NCBI GenBank assembly: GCA_942492915.1 | Contig: OW818662.1 | Coordinates: forward strand, 3,782,001 to 3,846,000 | DNA length: 64,000 nt | DNA from: Turneriella sp942492915 | Lineage (GTDB): Bacteria > Spirochaetota > Leptospiria > Turneriellales > Turneriellaceae | Direction of reading: 5' to 3' | Shown: one piece after another, positions 1-7,451 of the stretch | Position numbering within the stretch: the first letter of the stretch is position 1 | Layout: the number at the start of each line of letters is the position of its first letter | The notes under the pieces: model-generated | What the model was told of the DNA's origin: nothing | Database searches by the model: none | What the model saw: the letters and a program-made list of their open reading frames with translations, nothing else | Made by a program: the position numbers and the translations under genes

Positions 1-1556
1 ATACACACACTCACTATGACGCCGAGCTCGCGCTCGCGCCGGGACTCGCCGAATCGGTGCGCCATGGGGTAACAAGTATAGTGGTCGGCAGCTGTTCGGT
101 GAGTTTCGTTTCTTCGACGCCCGAAGACTGCTCTGATATGTTCACGCGCGTCGAAGCAGTGCCGCGCGAGATCGTTCTGCCGCTGCTCAAAAAGACCAAA
201 AAATGGAGCTCACCCAAAGGCTACCGCGCGTGGATCGACAAACATCCGCTGGGGCCAAATGTCGCGAGTTTTATCGGTCACAGTGACCTGCGCGCAAAGG
301 CGATGGGGCTTCACCGTTCGGTGTCGGGCGCAAAACCGACCGCCGCCGAACAGGCTGAAATGGAAAAGGTGCTCACCGAAGCGCTCGACTGCGGCTTTTT
401 GGGCATGAGCTGCATGACCAACCCCTGGGACAGACTCGACGGCGACCGCGAATGGTCGAAACCGTTGCCGAGTTATTTTGCGCGCCGCTCTGAAACGAAA
501 CCGCTCTTCGCGATTCTGCGCCGCCGCCATCGCATTCACCAGTCGGCGCCCAACCTGATCACGCGCGTCAATGTTCTGGGCATGGCGCTTGCGGGTGCAG
601 GCATCGGCCGCGACGCGTTGCGCACCACGCTCATCACGATGATGGATCTCAAGGCTGATCCGTATGTGCTTAACCTCACGCGCGTGCTCGCTTGGTTTGC
701 GAACAAGGTCTTACGCGGCAACTTTCGCTGGCAATCACCTCCCGTGCCGTTCGACCTCTATTACGATGGTTGGGATTCAGTGCTGTTCGAAGAGTTCAGG
801 GCTGGGCAAAAGATTCGCGACGCGGCAAAAGATGCGGGCCTTCGCCATAAGCTTCTCGAAGATGAGGATTTCAGAGCGAAATTTAAGAAAGACCTCACGC
901 GCAAGTTTGCGCCCAAGGTCTGGCACAGAGATCTCGCTGACACAGTGATTCTCGGCTGCCCTGACAAGTCGGTGGTCGGTAAAAGTTTTGCGGCCGTTGC
1001 GATAGAGCGGGGCGTCGACCCGATCGAACTTTTTCTCGACATGCTGCTGACCTACGATCGCGACATTCGCTGGCACACCTGCCTCGCAAACCACCGTCCC
1101 GAAAAATTGGCTGAAATTATGCAGAGTGAAGCCACACTCATGAGCTTTGCCGATTCGGGCGCGCACTTACGCAATATGGCGTTCTATAACTTTCCGATGC
1201 GCATGCTGAAGAGCGTGCGCGATGGGGAGCTATCGGGTAAACCGATCATGCCGGTTGAAAAGGCCGTCTGGCGCCTTTCGGGCGAACTCGCCGGCTGGTT
1301 CGGTCTTGATGCAGGTGTAATTAAAGAAGGTAAGCAGGCAGATGTTGTGGTGATCGATCCCAAAAAACTCGACAACTCTGTCGAGCAGGTGCATCTGCAG
1401 CCGTGGGGTAAGGGCTTTAAATTTGAAAGGCTGGTGAACGGTGGCAGCGCGGCAAAGCATGTCTTCATCGCCGGCACTGAAACCGTGCGAAACGGAAAGC
1501 CCTTGCCCGTGCTCGGTAAGAAGCGTCTGGGAAGGTTTCTTGAAAGTGTATTCTAA
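1..1556 (+). CDS. Amidohydrolase, D-aminoacylase-like (5' end missing)
   Basis: The reading frame is open from the first bases of the window, so the gene begins upstream; about 517 residues are visible. They start with THTHYDAE, the HxH metal-binding motif that follows the first strand of the amidohydrolase barrel, so a GTG at 57 is not the real start. Further on are VVGSC, SFADSGAHL (a late metal or active-site Asp motif) and a C-terminal GKQADVVVID segment that returns to the small beta-domain. This pattern fits the N-acyl-D-amino-acid deacylase branch of amidohydrolases, which are cytoplasmic metal-dependent C-N hydrolases. The substrate cannot be read from the sequence. It lies just ahead of an iron-uptake locus with no evident link. 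Confidence 0.85.
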   Translation, partial: THTHYDAELALAPGLAESVRHGVTSIVVGSCSVSFVSSTPEDCSDMFTRVEAVPREIVLPLLKKTKKWSSPKGYRAWIDKHPLGPNVASFIGHSDLRAKAMGLHRSVSGAKPTAAEQAEMEKVLTEALDCGFLGMSCMTNPWDRLDGDREWSKPLPSYFARRSETKPLFAILRRRHRIHQSAPNLITRVNVLGMALAGAGIGRDALRTTLITMMDLKADPYVLNLTRVLAWFANKVLRGNFRWQSPPVPFDLYYDGWDSVLFEEFRAGQKIRDAAKDAGLRHKLLEDEDFRAKFKKDLTRKFAPKVWHRDLADTVILGCPDKSVVGKSFAAVAIERGVDPIELFLDMLLTYDRDIRWHTCLANHRPEKLAEIMQSEATLMSFADSGAHLRNMAFYNFPMRMLKSVRDGELSGKPIMPVEKAVWRLSGELAGWFGLDAGVIKEGKQADVVVIDPKKLDNSVEQVHLQPWGKGFKFERLVNGGSAAKHVFIAGTETVRNGKPLPVLGKKRLGRFLESVF

Positions 1557-1557
1557 T

Positions 1558-1572
1558 TGACAATCATTCTCA
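1558..1572. promoter_or_regulatory. Candidate Fur box upstream of the feo genes
   Basis: The 15 bases TGACAATCATTCTCA match the 7-1-7 Fur consensus TGATAATnATTATCA at 12 of 14 specified positions. A second perfect dyad (GACAAT at 1559-1564, ATTGTC at 1573-1578) overlaps it, as is common for tandem Fur sites. It begins two bases after the stop of the amidohydrolase and lies about 40 bases upstream of a small gene followed by feoA and feoB. Iron-responsive repression of feo genes by Fur is well established, so the placement agrees with the sequence match. Confidence 0.7.
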
Positions 1573-1612
1573 ATTGTCTTGACGGCGCGTCGTGATACGT
1601 CGGCTGAAAAGC

Positions 1613-1741
1613 ATGTTGGATTACATAATCGTGGGTGGCGTGGTGGCGTTGGCTGCAACATACCTCGCGTACAGTTATCTATCCCACCGGGGCAATGCGG
1701 GCTGCGCGAAATGCCCTCCGACAGGGTCAGGGCAGGCTTAA
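1613..1741 (+). CDS. Small Cys-rich membrane protein associated with FeoB
   Basis: This 42-residue frame starts at ATG 1613 and ends at TAA 1739-1741. It has a short N-terminus (MLDYIIVGG), one hydrophobic helix of about 20 residues, then HRGNAGCAKCPPTG with a CxxC pair. That layout matches the short 'FeoB-associated Cys-rich membrane protein' family, thought to bind metal or an iron-sulfur cluster at the inner membrane and assist FeoB. It lies between the candidate Fur box and feoA and should be co-transcribed with them. In many genomes this family follows feoB; here it comes first. It is short, so coding status rests on the helix-CxxC design and the context. Confidence 0.7.
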   Translation: MLDYIIVGGVVALAATYLAYSYLSHRGNAGCAKCPPTGSGQA

Positions 1742-1772
1742 GGCATGGCGCCAGTCGACCACAGGGCCGAAT

Positions 1773-2021
1773 ATGAACCGTGAGCCGAAAAAGCAGAATG
1801 TTGTTGCCCCGCGCTATCTCACTGAGCTCAGCCCAGGTGAGGGTGGCATCGTGGCAGCGACGCCGACGGCAAACGAACGCCTGGCTGAAATTGGCCTTGT
1901 GAAAGGTGAATACGTGCAGCTCGTGAAGCTTGCTCCTTTCGGTGACCCTGTGATTATTCAGGTGCTCGATGCACCGGTTATTGTGAGGCGCGCCGACCTC
2001 GCGGGGGTTACGGTAGTCTAA
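1773..2021 (+). CDS. feoA: Ferrous iron transport protein A
   Basis: An 82-residue protein starting at ATG 1773. It has the small SH3-like beta-barrel pattern of FeoA: a LSPGEGGIVA strand, NERLAEIGLVKGEYVQL (the conserved LxxLGlxxGxxv turn), a strand with GDPVIIQV, and the closing VIVRRADLAGVTVV. FeoA is a cytoplasmic partner needed for FeoB-dependent Fe(II) uptake. The frame stays open upstream to about 1635, but those extra residues overlap the small Cys-rich gene in another frame and do not look like FeoA. The stop TAA (2019-2021) shares its last base with the feoB start (TAATG), which indicates translational coupling. Confidence 0.9.
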   Translation: MNREPKKQNVVAPRYLTELSPGEGGIVAATPTANERLAEIGLVKGEYVQLVKLAPFGDPVIIQVLDAPVIVRRADLAGVTVV

Positions 2022-4099
2022 TGCCCAATACGGTGAAAAAAAATAAGGTCGCAGCGCGGGACAACCTGACTCAGCCGATGCCGATTCATGTCGACGCGCG
2101 GTCTTTTCGCGTCGCGCTCATCGGTAACCCGAATGCCGGCAAGACGACGCTCTTTAACTCACTCTGCGGCGCGCGCCAGCATACGGGTAACTACGCCGGA
2201 GTCACAGTCGAAAAAAAGACAGGCTCGATCAAGGGGCATGACGGCATCGAAGTCATCGACTTACCGGGCACGTATAGCCTGAAACCAAAATCAGCAGATG
2301 AAGAAATTACTTCGCGGGTGCTGCATGGCAGCGCCACGACCGAAAAAAAGCCCGACCTCGCAGTAGTGGTGCTCGACGCCGGTAACCTGAAGCGCTCACT
2401 CTATCTCTGCCTGCAAGTTCAGGAAACCGGAGTTCCCATTATTGCCGTACTGACGATGAACGACATTGCCGTGCGTCGGGGATTTTCTGTGCAGCTTGAA
2501 GAACTGCAAAAGCAGCTGCATTTCCCTGTCTGCCGGGTTACGCGTGCGTCGCGCAGCGAGATAGACACCCTCGCGCAGATGATCGCCTCGGCAAGGGGTC
2601 GCGAAGCGCAGGTCGAAAAAAAAGCGCGGCATACCGGCGAGAAAAGGTACCAGGAATATACGATAGAAGAACGATACGCACAGATCGACCTGATTCTGCG
2701 CAAGGCGCTCGTCAAAGAGGTACGCGGCCGTACGGTCTCTCAGAAAATCGACTCGGTGCTGACGCATCGGTTATTTGGGCTCATTGCGTTTACGCTGATT
2801 ATTGGCGCAATGTTCTTCAGCATCTATGCCGGTGCAAAGCCCGTCATGGATGCGGTAAACGGATTCATGAAAGACACGGGCCAGGCGGCGCGCGCGGGCC
2901 TCCATGGCTACCCCGTCACCGCCTCGCTCATTGCTGACGGTGTCATCGCCGGTGCGGGTTCTGTGCTGGTATTTGTACCCCAGATCATGATACTTTTTCT
3001 CTTTATTGCGATACTTGAAGAAACAGGGTATCTCGCTCGCGCAGCTTTTTTGTCAGATAAACTGCTCGGCTGGACAGGGCTCAACGGTCGCGCGTTTATT
3101 CCACTATTGTCGAGCTTTGCCTGCGCGGTGCCGGGCATTCTTTCGGCGCGGGTGATGCCGACCGACCGGGCCCGCATGGCAACGATTCTGATCGCGCCGC
3201 TGATGTCGTGCTCGGCGCGCCTGCCGGTCTACGTGCTCTTTATCGGTGCATTTATCGAACCGCGTTTTGGGGCTCTGTGGGCCGCTGTCGCGCTGTTCGC
3301 TATGCACCTCGTCGGCATCAGCATCGCGATGCCACTTGCCTGGCTTCTCAACCGCCACGTGCTCAGGAAAACCAGCTCGAGCCCTTTTATTCTCGAACTG
3401 CCAGAATACCATTTGCCGCACCTGCAGAATGTGTGGCGGCGGGTGTTCGATGCGGCCATGAATTTTTTGAAACGCGTCGGTGGAATCATCTTCGCGCTGT
3501 CGATTGTGATTTGGGCGCTCGCGTATTTTCCGCACAGCCAGAAGCTGACTAGAATTACCGAAATGCAGTTCGCTATCGAAAAAGGTATCAAAGTTACCAA
3601 CCTGTCGAGCCATCTCGCGAATATCAAAGAAGACCAGCGCAAGAAACTTGAAGACGAATTGCAGACTAAATTGCAGGCGGTGCACCTGCGGGAGAGTTAT
3701 CTGGGCCGCTTCGGGGCTGCGGTTGAACCTTTCTTTCGCCCTCTCGGCTTCGACTGGAAAATCTCAGTCGCGGTGCTTGCCGCGTTTCCCGCGCGTGAAG
3801 TATTTGTTTCGACGCTCGGCATAATTTTCAGCGTCAACGATGCCGATGAATCACCCGAAGTGCTCGGCAAACAACTGATTGCCGAAAAAAAGGCCGATGG
3901 TAAACCCGCTTACGACGCCTGGCTCGCCATTTCGGTCATGATCTTCTTCGCACTCTGCGCGCAGTGCATGAGCACGCTCGCGACGATTCGTCGCGAACTC
4001 GACAGTACCCTATGGGCGGTTACGGTGTTTGCAGTGATGACGAGCCTTGCGTATGCCGCGTCGTTTGCCGTGTACCAGACGGGACGGTGGATTGGGTGA
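2021..4099 (+). CDS. feoB: Ferrous iron transporter FeoB
   Basis: A 692-residue inner-membrane Fe(II) transporter with an N-terminal G-protein domain. Visible G motifs are G1 GNPNAGKT (residues 35-42) and G3 DLPG (80-83). The guanine-specificity motif, usually NMxD, reads TMND (145-148), with Thr replacing the Asn. A helical linker follows, then two Gate-type membrane regions with the conserved SCSARLPVYV segment and a C-terminal CAQCMSTLATIRRE stretch. The protein is slightly shorter than the 773 residues of E. coli FeoB and lacks a long cytoplasmic tail. It overlaps feoA by one base and sits in the operon headed by the candidate Fur box. Confidence 0.96.
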   Translation: MPNTVKKNKVAARDNLTQPMPIHVDARSFRVALIGNPNAGKTTLFNSLCGARQHTGNYAGVTVEKKTGSIKGHDGIEVIDLPGTYSLKPKSADEEITSRVLHGSATTEKKPDLAVVVLDAGNLKRSLYLCLQVQETGVPIIAVLTMNDIAVRRGFSVQLEELQKQLHFPVCRVTRASRSEIDTLAQMIASARGREAQVEKKARHTGEKRYQEYTIEERYAQIDLILRKALVKEVRGRTVSQKIDSVLTHRLFGLIAFTLIIGAMFFSIYAGAKPVMDAVNGFMKDTGQAARAGLHGYPVTASLIADGVIAGAGSVLVFVPQIMILFLFIAILEETGYLARAAFLSDKLLGWTGLNGRAFIPLLSSFACAVPGILSARVMPTDRARMATILIAPLMSCSARLPVYVLFIGAFIEPRFGALWAAVALFAMHLVGISIAMPLAWLLNRHVLRKTSSSPFILELPEYHLPHLQNVWRRVFDAAMNFLKRVGGIIFALSIVIWALAYFPHSQKLTRITEMQFAIEKGIKVTNLSSHLANIKEDQRKKLEDELQTKLQAVHLRESYLGRFGAAVEPFFRPLGFDWKISVAVLAAFPAREVFVSTLGIIFSVNDADESPEVLGKQLIAEKKADGKPAYDAWLAISVMIFFALCAQCMSTLATIRRELDSTLWAVTVFAVMTSLAYAASFAVYQTGRWIG

Positions 4100-4127
4100 G
4101 TCGCGCGATGGCTGCAAATAGCCGATA

Positions 4128-5384
4128 ATGTCTCATATGAATTCTAAATCCTCATTTTATTGCAAGGTATTGCTGTTCGTCGCGGTTTTCGTAACGGCTG
4201 TCGGTGTTGAGGCGAAAGGCAAGCCGAAAGGTGCGGGCAAGCGCGTTAAAGTCAGAACGGGTCTGGACGTGCTGATGCAAAAACCTGAACCTTTGCTCAA
4301 GGGAAAGAGGCTTGCGCTGATTGTGAACCACAGCGCGATTGATAGCAAGGGGCGGCATATTATCGACCTACTGCACCCGCGCTTTAAGGTTGCGAAAATT
4401 TTTGCGCCCGAGCACGGTGTGCGCGGTGAAGTTGACGACCACGTGTCGGGTGAAAAAGACAAAAAGACCGGGCTGCCGGTTGTGTCGCTCTACACACGTA
4501 ACAAGAAAGCACCCGACAACGCTGACCTTGCCGATGTTGACCTATTGATTTTTGACATACAGGAAATCGGGCTGCGTTATTATACGTATGCGACAACGAT
4601 GGTGCTCGCGATGAAGGCAGCCAAAGCGGCGGGCAAAAAAATGCTGATTCTCGATCGCCCGAACATGGCGGCGCCACTCGGCGTTTACGGGCCTGTGCTC
4701 GAAAGTAAGTTTCACGGCGGCTTTGCTGGTTATTACCCGATACCGATTTCGCACGCCATGACGATGGGCGAGCTCGCGCACTATTACAACAGCCGCTTTC
4801 AAATAGGTGCGGATATAGAAGTCGTGAAGCTGTCTGGTTACAAACACAGTCTCTACTATGACGAAACCGGGCTGCCATGGCGCAACCCGAGCCCGAGCAT
4901 CACCGGTATGCAATCAGTTTTAGGTTATCATCTCGCCGGCTCGCTCGAAGCGCTCAACATCAGCGTCGGTCGTGGCACCACGAACCCATTTCAGTTCTTC
5001 GGCGCACCGTTTTTCGATATGAAGAAACTGGTTACAGCCCTGAACAAGGCGAAACTGCCGGGTTTAAAGTTCTACCCAGCGAAGTTTAAACCCAAACGCT
5101 CGGCTTACAGTAAAGAGACTTGCCGCGGCTTCAAGCTGGTGGTGACGAACCGCCGCAAAGTCGACCCGATGCGCACGATGGTGACGATTGCGGGCATTCT
5201 CTACAAAAACCTACCCGAAAAAAACCGCGAAAAAAACTGGGCGCGCATAGGCAACGGCATCGGCGACATGGCGTTCATCGACGCGATTGCGAAGGGCGAA
5301 AAGCCAGAAGTTCTGGTGCAGAAGACGCAAAGTGACGTGAAGGCGTTTGAAGAAGAGCGCAAGAAGTTTTTGTTGTATCCTTGA
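4128..5384 (+). CDS. Exported DUF1343 protein (NamZ/YbbC-like)
   Basis: A 418-residue protein with an N-terminal signal peptide (hydrophobic VLLFVAVFVTAVGVEA, then a basic linker) and a full DUF1343 domain. Family landmarks are RTGLDVLM, GKRLALIVNHSA, the FAPEHGVRGEVDDH loop, DIQEIGLRYYTYATTM, DRPNM and a GRGTTNPFQFFGAP motif. A Bacillus member, NamZ (YbbC), was shown to be an exo-beta-N-acetylmuramidase acting on cell-wall fragments, so a periplasmic muropeptide-recycling role is likely by family. ATGs at 4128 and 4137 are both possible; neither has a clear ribosome-binding site. It is followed by the palindrome cluster. Confidence 0.85.
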   Translation: MSHMNSKSSFYCKVLLFVAVFVTAVGVEAKGKPKGAGKRVKVRTGLDVLMQKPEPLLKGKRLALIVNHSAIDSKGRHIIDLLHPRFKVAKIFAPEHGVRGEVDDHVSGEKDKKTGLPVVSLYTRNKKAPDNADLADVDLLIFDIQEIGLRYYTYATTMVLAMKAAKAAGKKMLILDRPNMAAPLGVYGPVLESKFHGGFAGYYPIPISHAMTMGELAHYYNSRFQIGADIEVVKLSGYKHSLYYDETGLPWRNPSPSITGMQSVLGYHLAGSLEALNISVGRGTTNPFQFFGAPFFDMKKLVTALNKAKLPGLKFYPAKFKPKRSAYSKETCRGFKLVVTNRRKVDPMRTMVTIAGILYKNLPEKNREKNWARIGNGIGDMAFIDAIAKGEKPEVLVQKTQSDVKAFEEERKKFLLYP

Positions 5385-5395
5385 AAATCCCTTCG

Positions 5396-5433
5396 GCTTT
5401 TTAGCTATGGGCTTAAGCCCATAGCTAAAAAGC
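5396..5433. repeat. Perfect palindrome 1 of the 5.4-5.7 kb cluster
   Basis: Arms of 19 bases (5396-5414 and 5415-5433) are exact reverse complements with no spacer. The inner 22 bases (GCTATGGGCTTAAGCCCATAGC) also occur at 5514-5535 and 5662-5683. The outer part of each arm is TTTTTA/TAAAAA plus a few bases, unlike the other two copies. It lies 11 bases after the stop of the DUF1343 gene and could fold into a terminator-like hairpin or a cruciform. Confidence 0.9.
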
Positions 5434-5683
5434 TACGCGCAACACTGGCTAATGGCAAGGGTATTTGCGGCCAAAAGCCCCCTAGTTATTGCAGTCGCGC
5501 GTTGAATCTTGCTGCTATGGGCTTAAGCCCATAGCAGCAAGAGGTGAACCATCACTGGCTTACTTAACCCATAGCCAAAAGCTACGCGGAGAACTGGCCG
5601 ACCGCATAGGTGTTTTCGGCCAAAGCCCCCATTATATTGCCGTCGCGCCAAGAATCTTCATGCTATGGGCTTAAGCCCATAGC
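5429..5683. repeat. Two direct repeats of about 106 bp, each ending in a palindrome core
   Basis: Copy 1 (5429-5535) and copy 2 (5578-5683) share AAAGCTACGCG, an ACTGGC block, a CGGCCAAA-AGCCCCC block, a TTGC-GTCGCGC block, AGAATCTT-like bases and then the 22-base palindrome core. A decayed palindrome half (about 5560-5576) precedes copy 2. The whole 299-base gap between the DUF1343 gene and the cyclase is therefore made of this repeat; I see no gene in it. Confidence 0.8.
5507..5542. repeat. Perfect palindrome 2 of the cluster
   Basis: Arms of 18 bases (5507-5524 and 5525-5542). The core is identical to palindrome 1, but the outer arm bases are TCTTGCT/AGCAAGA. The outer arms thus differ from copy to copy while staying perfectly self-complementary. 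Confidence 0.9.
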
Positions 5684-5693
5684 ATGAAGATTC
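5652..5693. repeat. Perfect palindrome 3, containing the cyclase start codon
   Basis: Arms of 21 bases (5652-5672 and 5673-5693). The outer arms read GAATCTTCAT and ATGAAGATTC, and the second of these is the first ten bases of the longest cyclase reading frame (ATG at 5684). A folded hairpin in the mRNA would bury that start codon. Confidence 0.9.
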
Positions 5694-7006
5694 AACCCGT
5701 CACCCGCTTGCCAACCGCCCTCCCTTTAGAAATCTCGCCCGTGAAGTTTCGTAACTACCTGTACCCGAGCTTTGACGACCGCAATCTCGAGCGGCGTTTC
5801 ATTCACGATAACAACGAGAAAGCCGCGCGGCAGGCGCGCTGGGGCTTTGCATTCGGCACATTTGGCTACGGAGTCCTGGGTGTGATTGCATGGCTTATTC
5901 AGCCCGACATGTTCGCGAAGACATGGCCGTTCATTTATGGCTTTATCATGCCGACGCACCTCGGTGCGGCGATTGGCATCGCCTTCTTGCGACGCTTCTT
6001 CTATTTGCAATGGGTGCTGGTTTTCGCAAATGTTTTCAGCAATACCTGCGCAATTATTCTGATGCATCTTTCGCCCGACGAGTTCTATATCAAGTACGGT
6101 TATGGTTTGGTGATTTGTATTATCATCTACACCTTCGCGATGCTGCGCCTCAGGACTTTTTTTGCCCTTGTCGCTTCATCGCTGGTGATCATGCAATATA
6201 TCGCTTATTTAATTTTTGGACGCCCGTTGCCGCTGAACGATGCTGTTTTTGGTGTCTCGATCATCTCATTTGTAAACACAGCGGGTCTCGTTTCTGTCTT
6301 CTTCTTTGAGCAGAACTCGCGCATTGAATTCATGCAGAGTCGCACGATCGAAGAGCAGAGCCGCTTGTTGGGCGAAGAGAAGAAAAAATCCGAAGCGCTC
6401 TTGCTGAACATGCTGCCCGAAACGGTCGCCAACCGGCTTCTTTCAGGCGAGCGCACCATTGCCGACTATTTCGACAATGTCTCGGTGCTGTTTGCCGATA
6501 TCGAAGGTTTCACGAGCCTGTCGCGACGCATGAACGCACATGAACTTGTCGCGTTGCTGAATCGTATCTTCAGTATGTTCGATGCACTCGCCTCTGCGCT
6601 GGGTCTTGAAAAAATCAAAACCATCGGTGACGCCTACATGGTCGGTGCAGGCTTACCGCATGCCGTCGACGATCACGCAGAGCGATGCTTCAACATGGCC
6701 TTGGGAATGATGAGGATCTTAGAAGAAGAAAACGCTGGCGTCCCGGAAAAACTGCGGCTTCGCATCGGTATTGCCTCGGGGCCTGTGGTTGCGGGCGTAA
6801 TTGGCCAGAACAAATTTATCTATGACCTGTGGGGCGATACGGTGAATACTGCCAGCCGCATGGAATCATCGGGTGTGGCGGGTGAGATACATATTACGGA
6901 AACTACGCGCGTTGAACTCGAAGGGCTTGCGGTGTTCGTCGACCGTGGCGAAATCGAGATCAAGGGTATGGGCAAGATGCGTACGTATCTTGCGCGAGAA
7001 GTCTAA
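5684..7006 (+). CDS. Membrane-bound class III adenylate cyclase
   Basis: A 440-residue protein with about six membrane helices in the first half (residues about 45-210), a short coiled linker with EEKKKSEALLLNMLP, and a C-terminal class III cyclase domain. The two metal-binding Asp residues are D272 (FADIEGFT) and D316 (KTIGDAYM). The purine-specifying Lys (EKIKTIGD) and Asp (YDLWGDTVN) plus the late Asn and Arg (NTASRM) are all present, which favours ATP over GTP. A later GTG at 5741 is an alternative start, because the ATG at 5684 sits inside palindrome 3 and has no ribosome-binding site. The stop abuts the convergent regulator gene. A cNMP-binding protein is encoded at 49860-50321. Confidence 0.92.
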   Translation: MKIQPVTRLPTALPLEISPVKFRNYLYPSFDDRNLERRFIHDNNEKAARQARWGFAFGTFGYGVLGVIAWLIQPDMFAKTWPFIYGFIMPTHLGAAIGIAFLRRFFYLQWVLVFANVFSNTCAIILMHLSPDEFYIKYGYGLVICIIIYTFAMLRLRTFFALVASSLVIMQYIAYLIFGRPLPLNDAVFGVSIISFVNTAGLVSVFFFEQNSRIEFMQSRTIEEQSRLLGEEKKKSEALLLNMLPETVANRLLSGERTIADYFDNVSVLFADIEGFTSLSRRMNAHELVALLNRIFSMFDALASALGLEKIKTIGDAYMVGAGLPHAVDDHAERCFNMALGMMRILEEENAGVPEKLRLRIGIASGPVVAGVIGQNKFIYDLWGDTVNTASRMESSGVAGEIHITETTRVELEGLAVFVDRGEIEIKGMGKMRTYLAREV

Positions 7007-7333
7007 TTACCGCCCGAGTATGCTGCTGAGCAGCGCACCCACGGTCTTGTGTTGCTCTACTGGGTGTCTCAGGTGAACGTGAGGATTTATCTTGTAGTGG
7101 TTGCGACGGCCTTTTTTTGAAACGGCAACGACCCCCGCTTTTGAAAGATCTTTGAGTATTGCCAACACCGCGCGTTCGGTGATGCCGACTTTGAGTGCAA
7201 CCTGCCTCAGGGTAATACCGGGAATGCTCGCGAGCGAGACGAGCACGTGAGAATGGTTTGTGAGAAACGTGAAACCCGTAGCCGCCTTTTCCCGGGTCGC
7301 GGATAACGTGCGTTTTACTGGCTGCTTGCTCAT
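7007..7333 (-). CDS. Winged helix-turn-helix regulator
   Basis: A 108-residue DNA-binding protein. The stretch from TNHSHVLVSLA to GRRNHYKINP forms the classic helix-helix-recognition helix-wing pattern (ITLRQVALKVGITERAVLAIL is the HTH; KKGRRNHYKI is the wing). It resembles the small MarR/ArsR-type winged-helix proteins with no ligand or metal domain. There are no Cys residues for metal sensing. The gene is convergent with the cyclase (stop codons adjacent) and divergent from the GH18 gene. A perfect inverted repeat lies in the divergent promoter region and is a natural operator for it. Confidence 0.8.
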   Translation of the reverse strand: MSKQPVKRTLSATREKAATGFTFLTNHSHVLVSLASIPGITLRQVALKVGITERAVLAILKDLSKAGVVAVSKKGRRNHYKINPHVHLRHPVEQHKTVGALLSSILGR

Positions 7334-7393
7334 CAGAATACGAATCGATGATCTAGCTGCGACTCAAATGCTCAAGTCTTTTTGGTTTATGTG

Positions 7394-7411
7394 CATGTAT
7401 CACAATACATG
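7394..7411. promoter_or_regulatory. Inverted repeat, candidate operator of the winged-helix regulator
   Basis: CATGTAT (7394-7400) and ATACATG (7405-7411) are exact reverse complements around CACA. The site sits in the 118-base region between the divergent regulator (start 7333) and GH18 gene (start 7452), about 40 bases from the GH18 start. Operator function is inferred from position and symmetry. Confidence 0.55.
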
Positions 7412-7451
7412 AATTGGTATTCACGTAGTTTACTTCATTAAAAAGGGATAC

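Noticed and set aside
1557..1598. Sigma70 promoter from TTGACA at 1557
   Set aside because: No acceptable -10 at 16-18 bases; the TTGACA is better explained as part of the Fur-like dyad.
4384..4878. 164-codon minus-strand frame
   Set aside because: Antisense shadow of the DUF1343 gene; rich in Arg and Ser, with no domain.
5489..5674. 61-codon plus-strand frame in the palindrome cluster
   Set aside because: It consists of the repeat itself, has no ribosome-binding site and no protein-like pattern.
5396..5693. Possible CRISPR array
   Set aside because: Only three palindromes with long, related spacers; the spacers are themselves repeats, and there are no cas genes.
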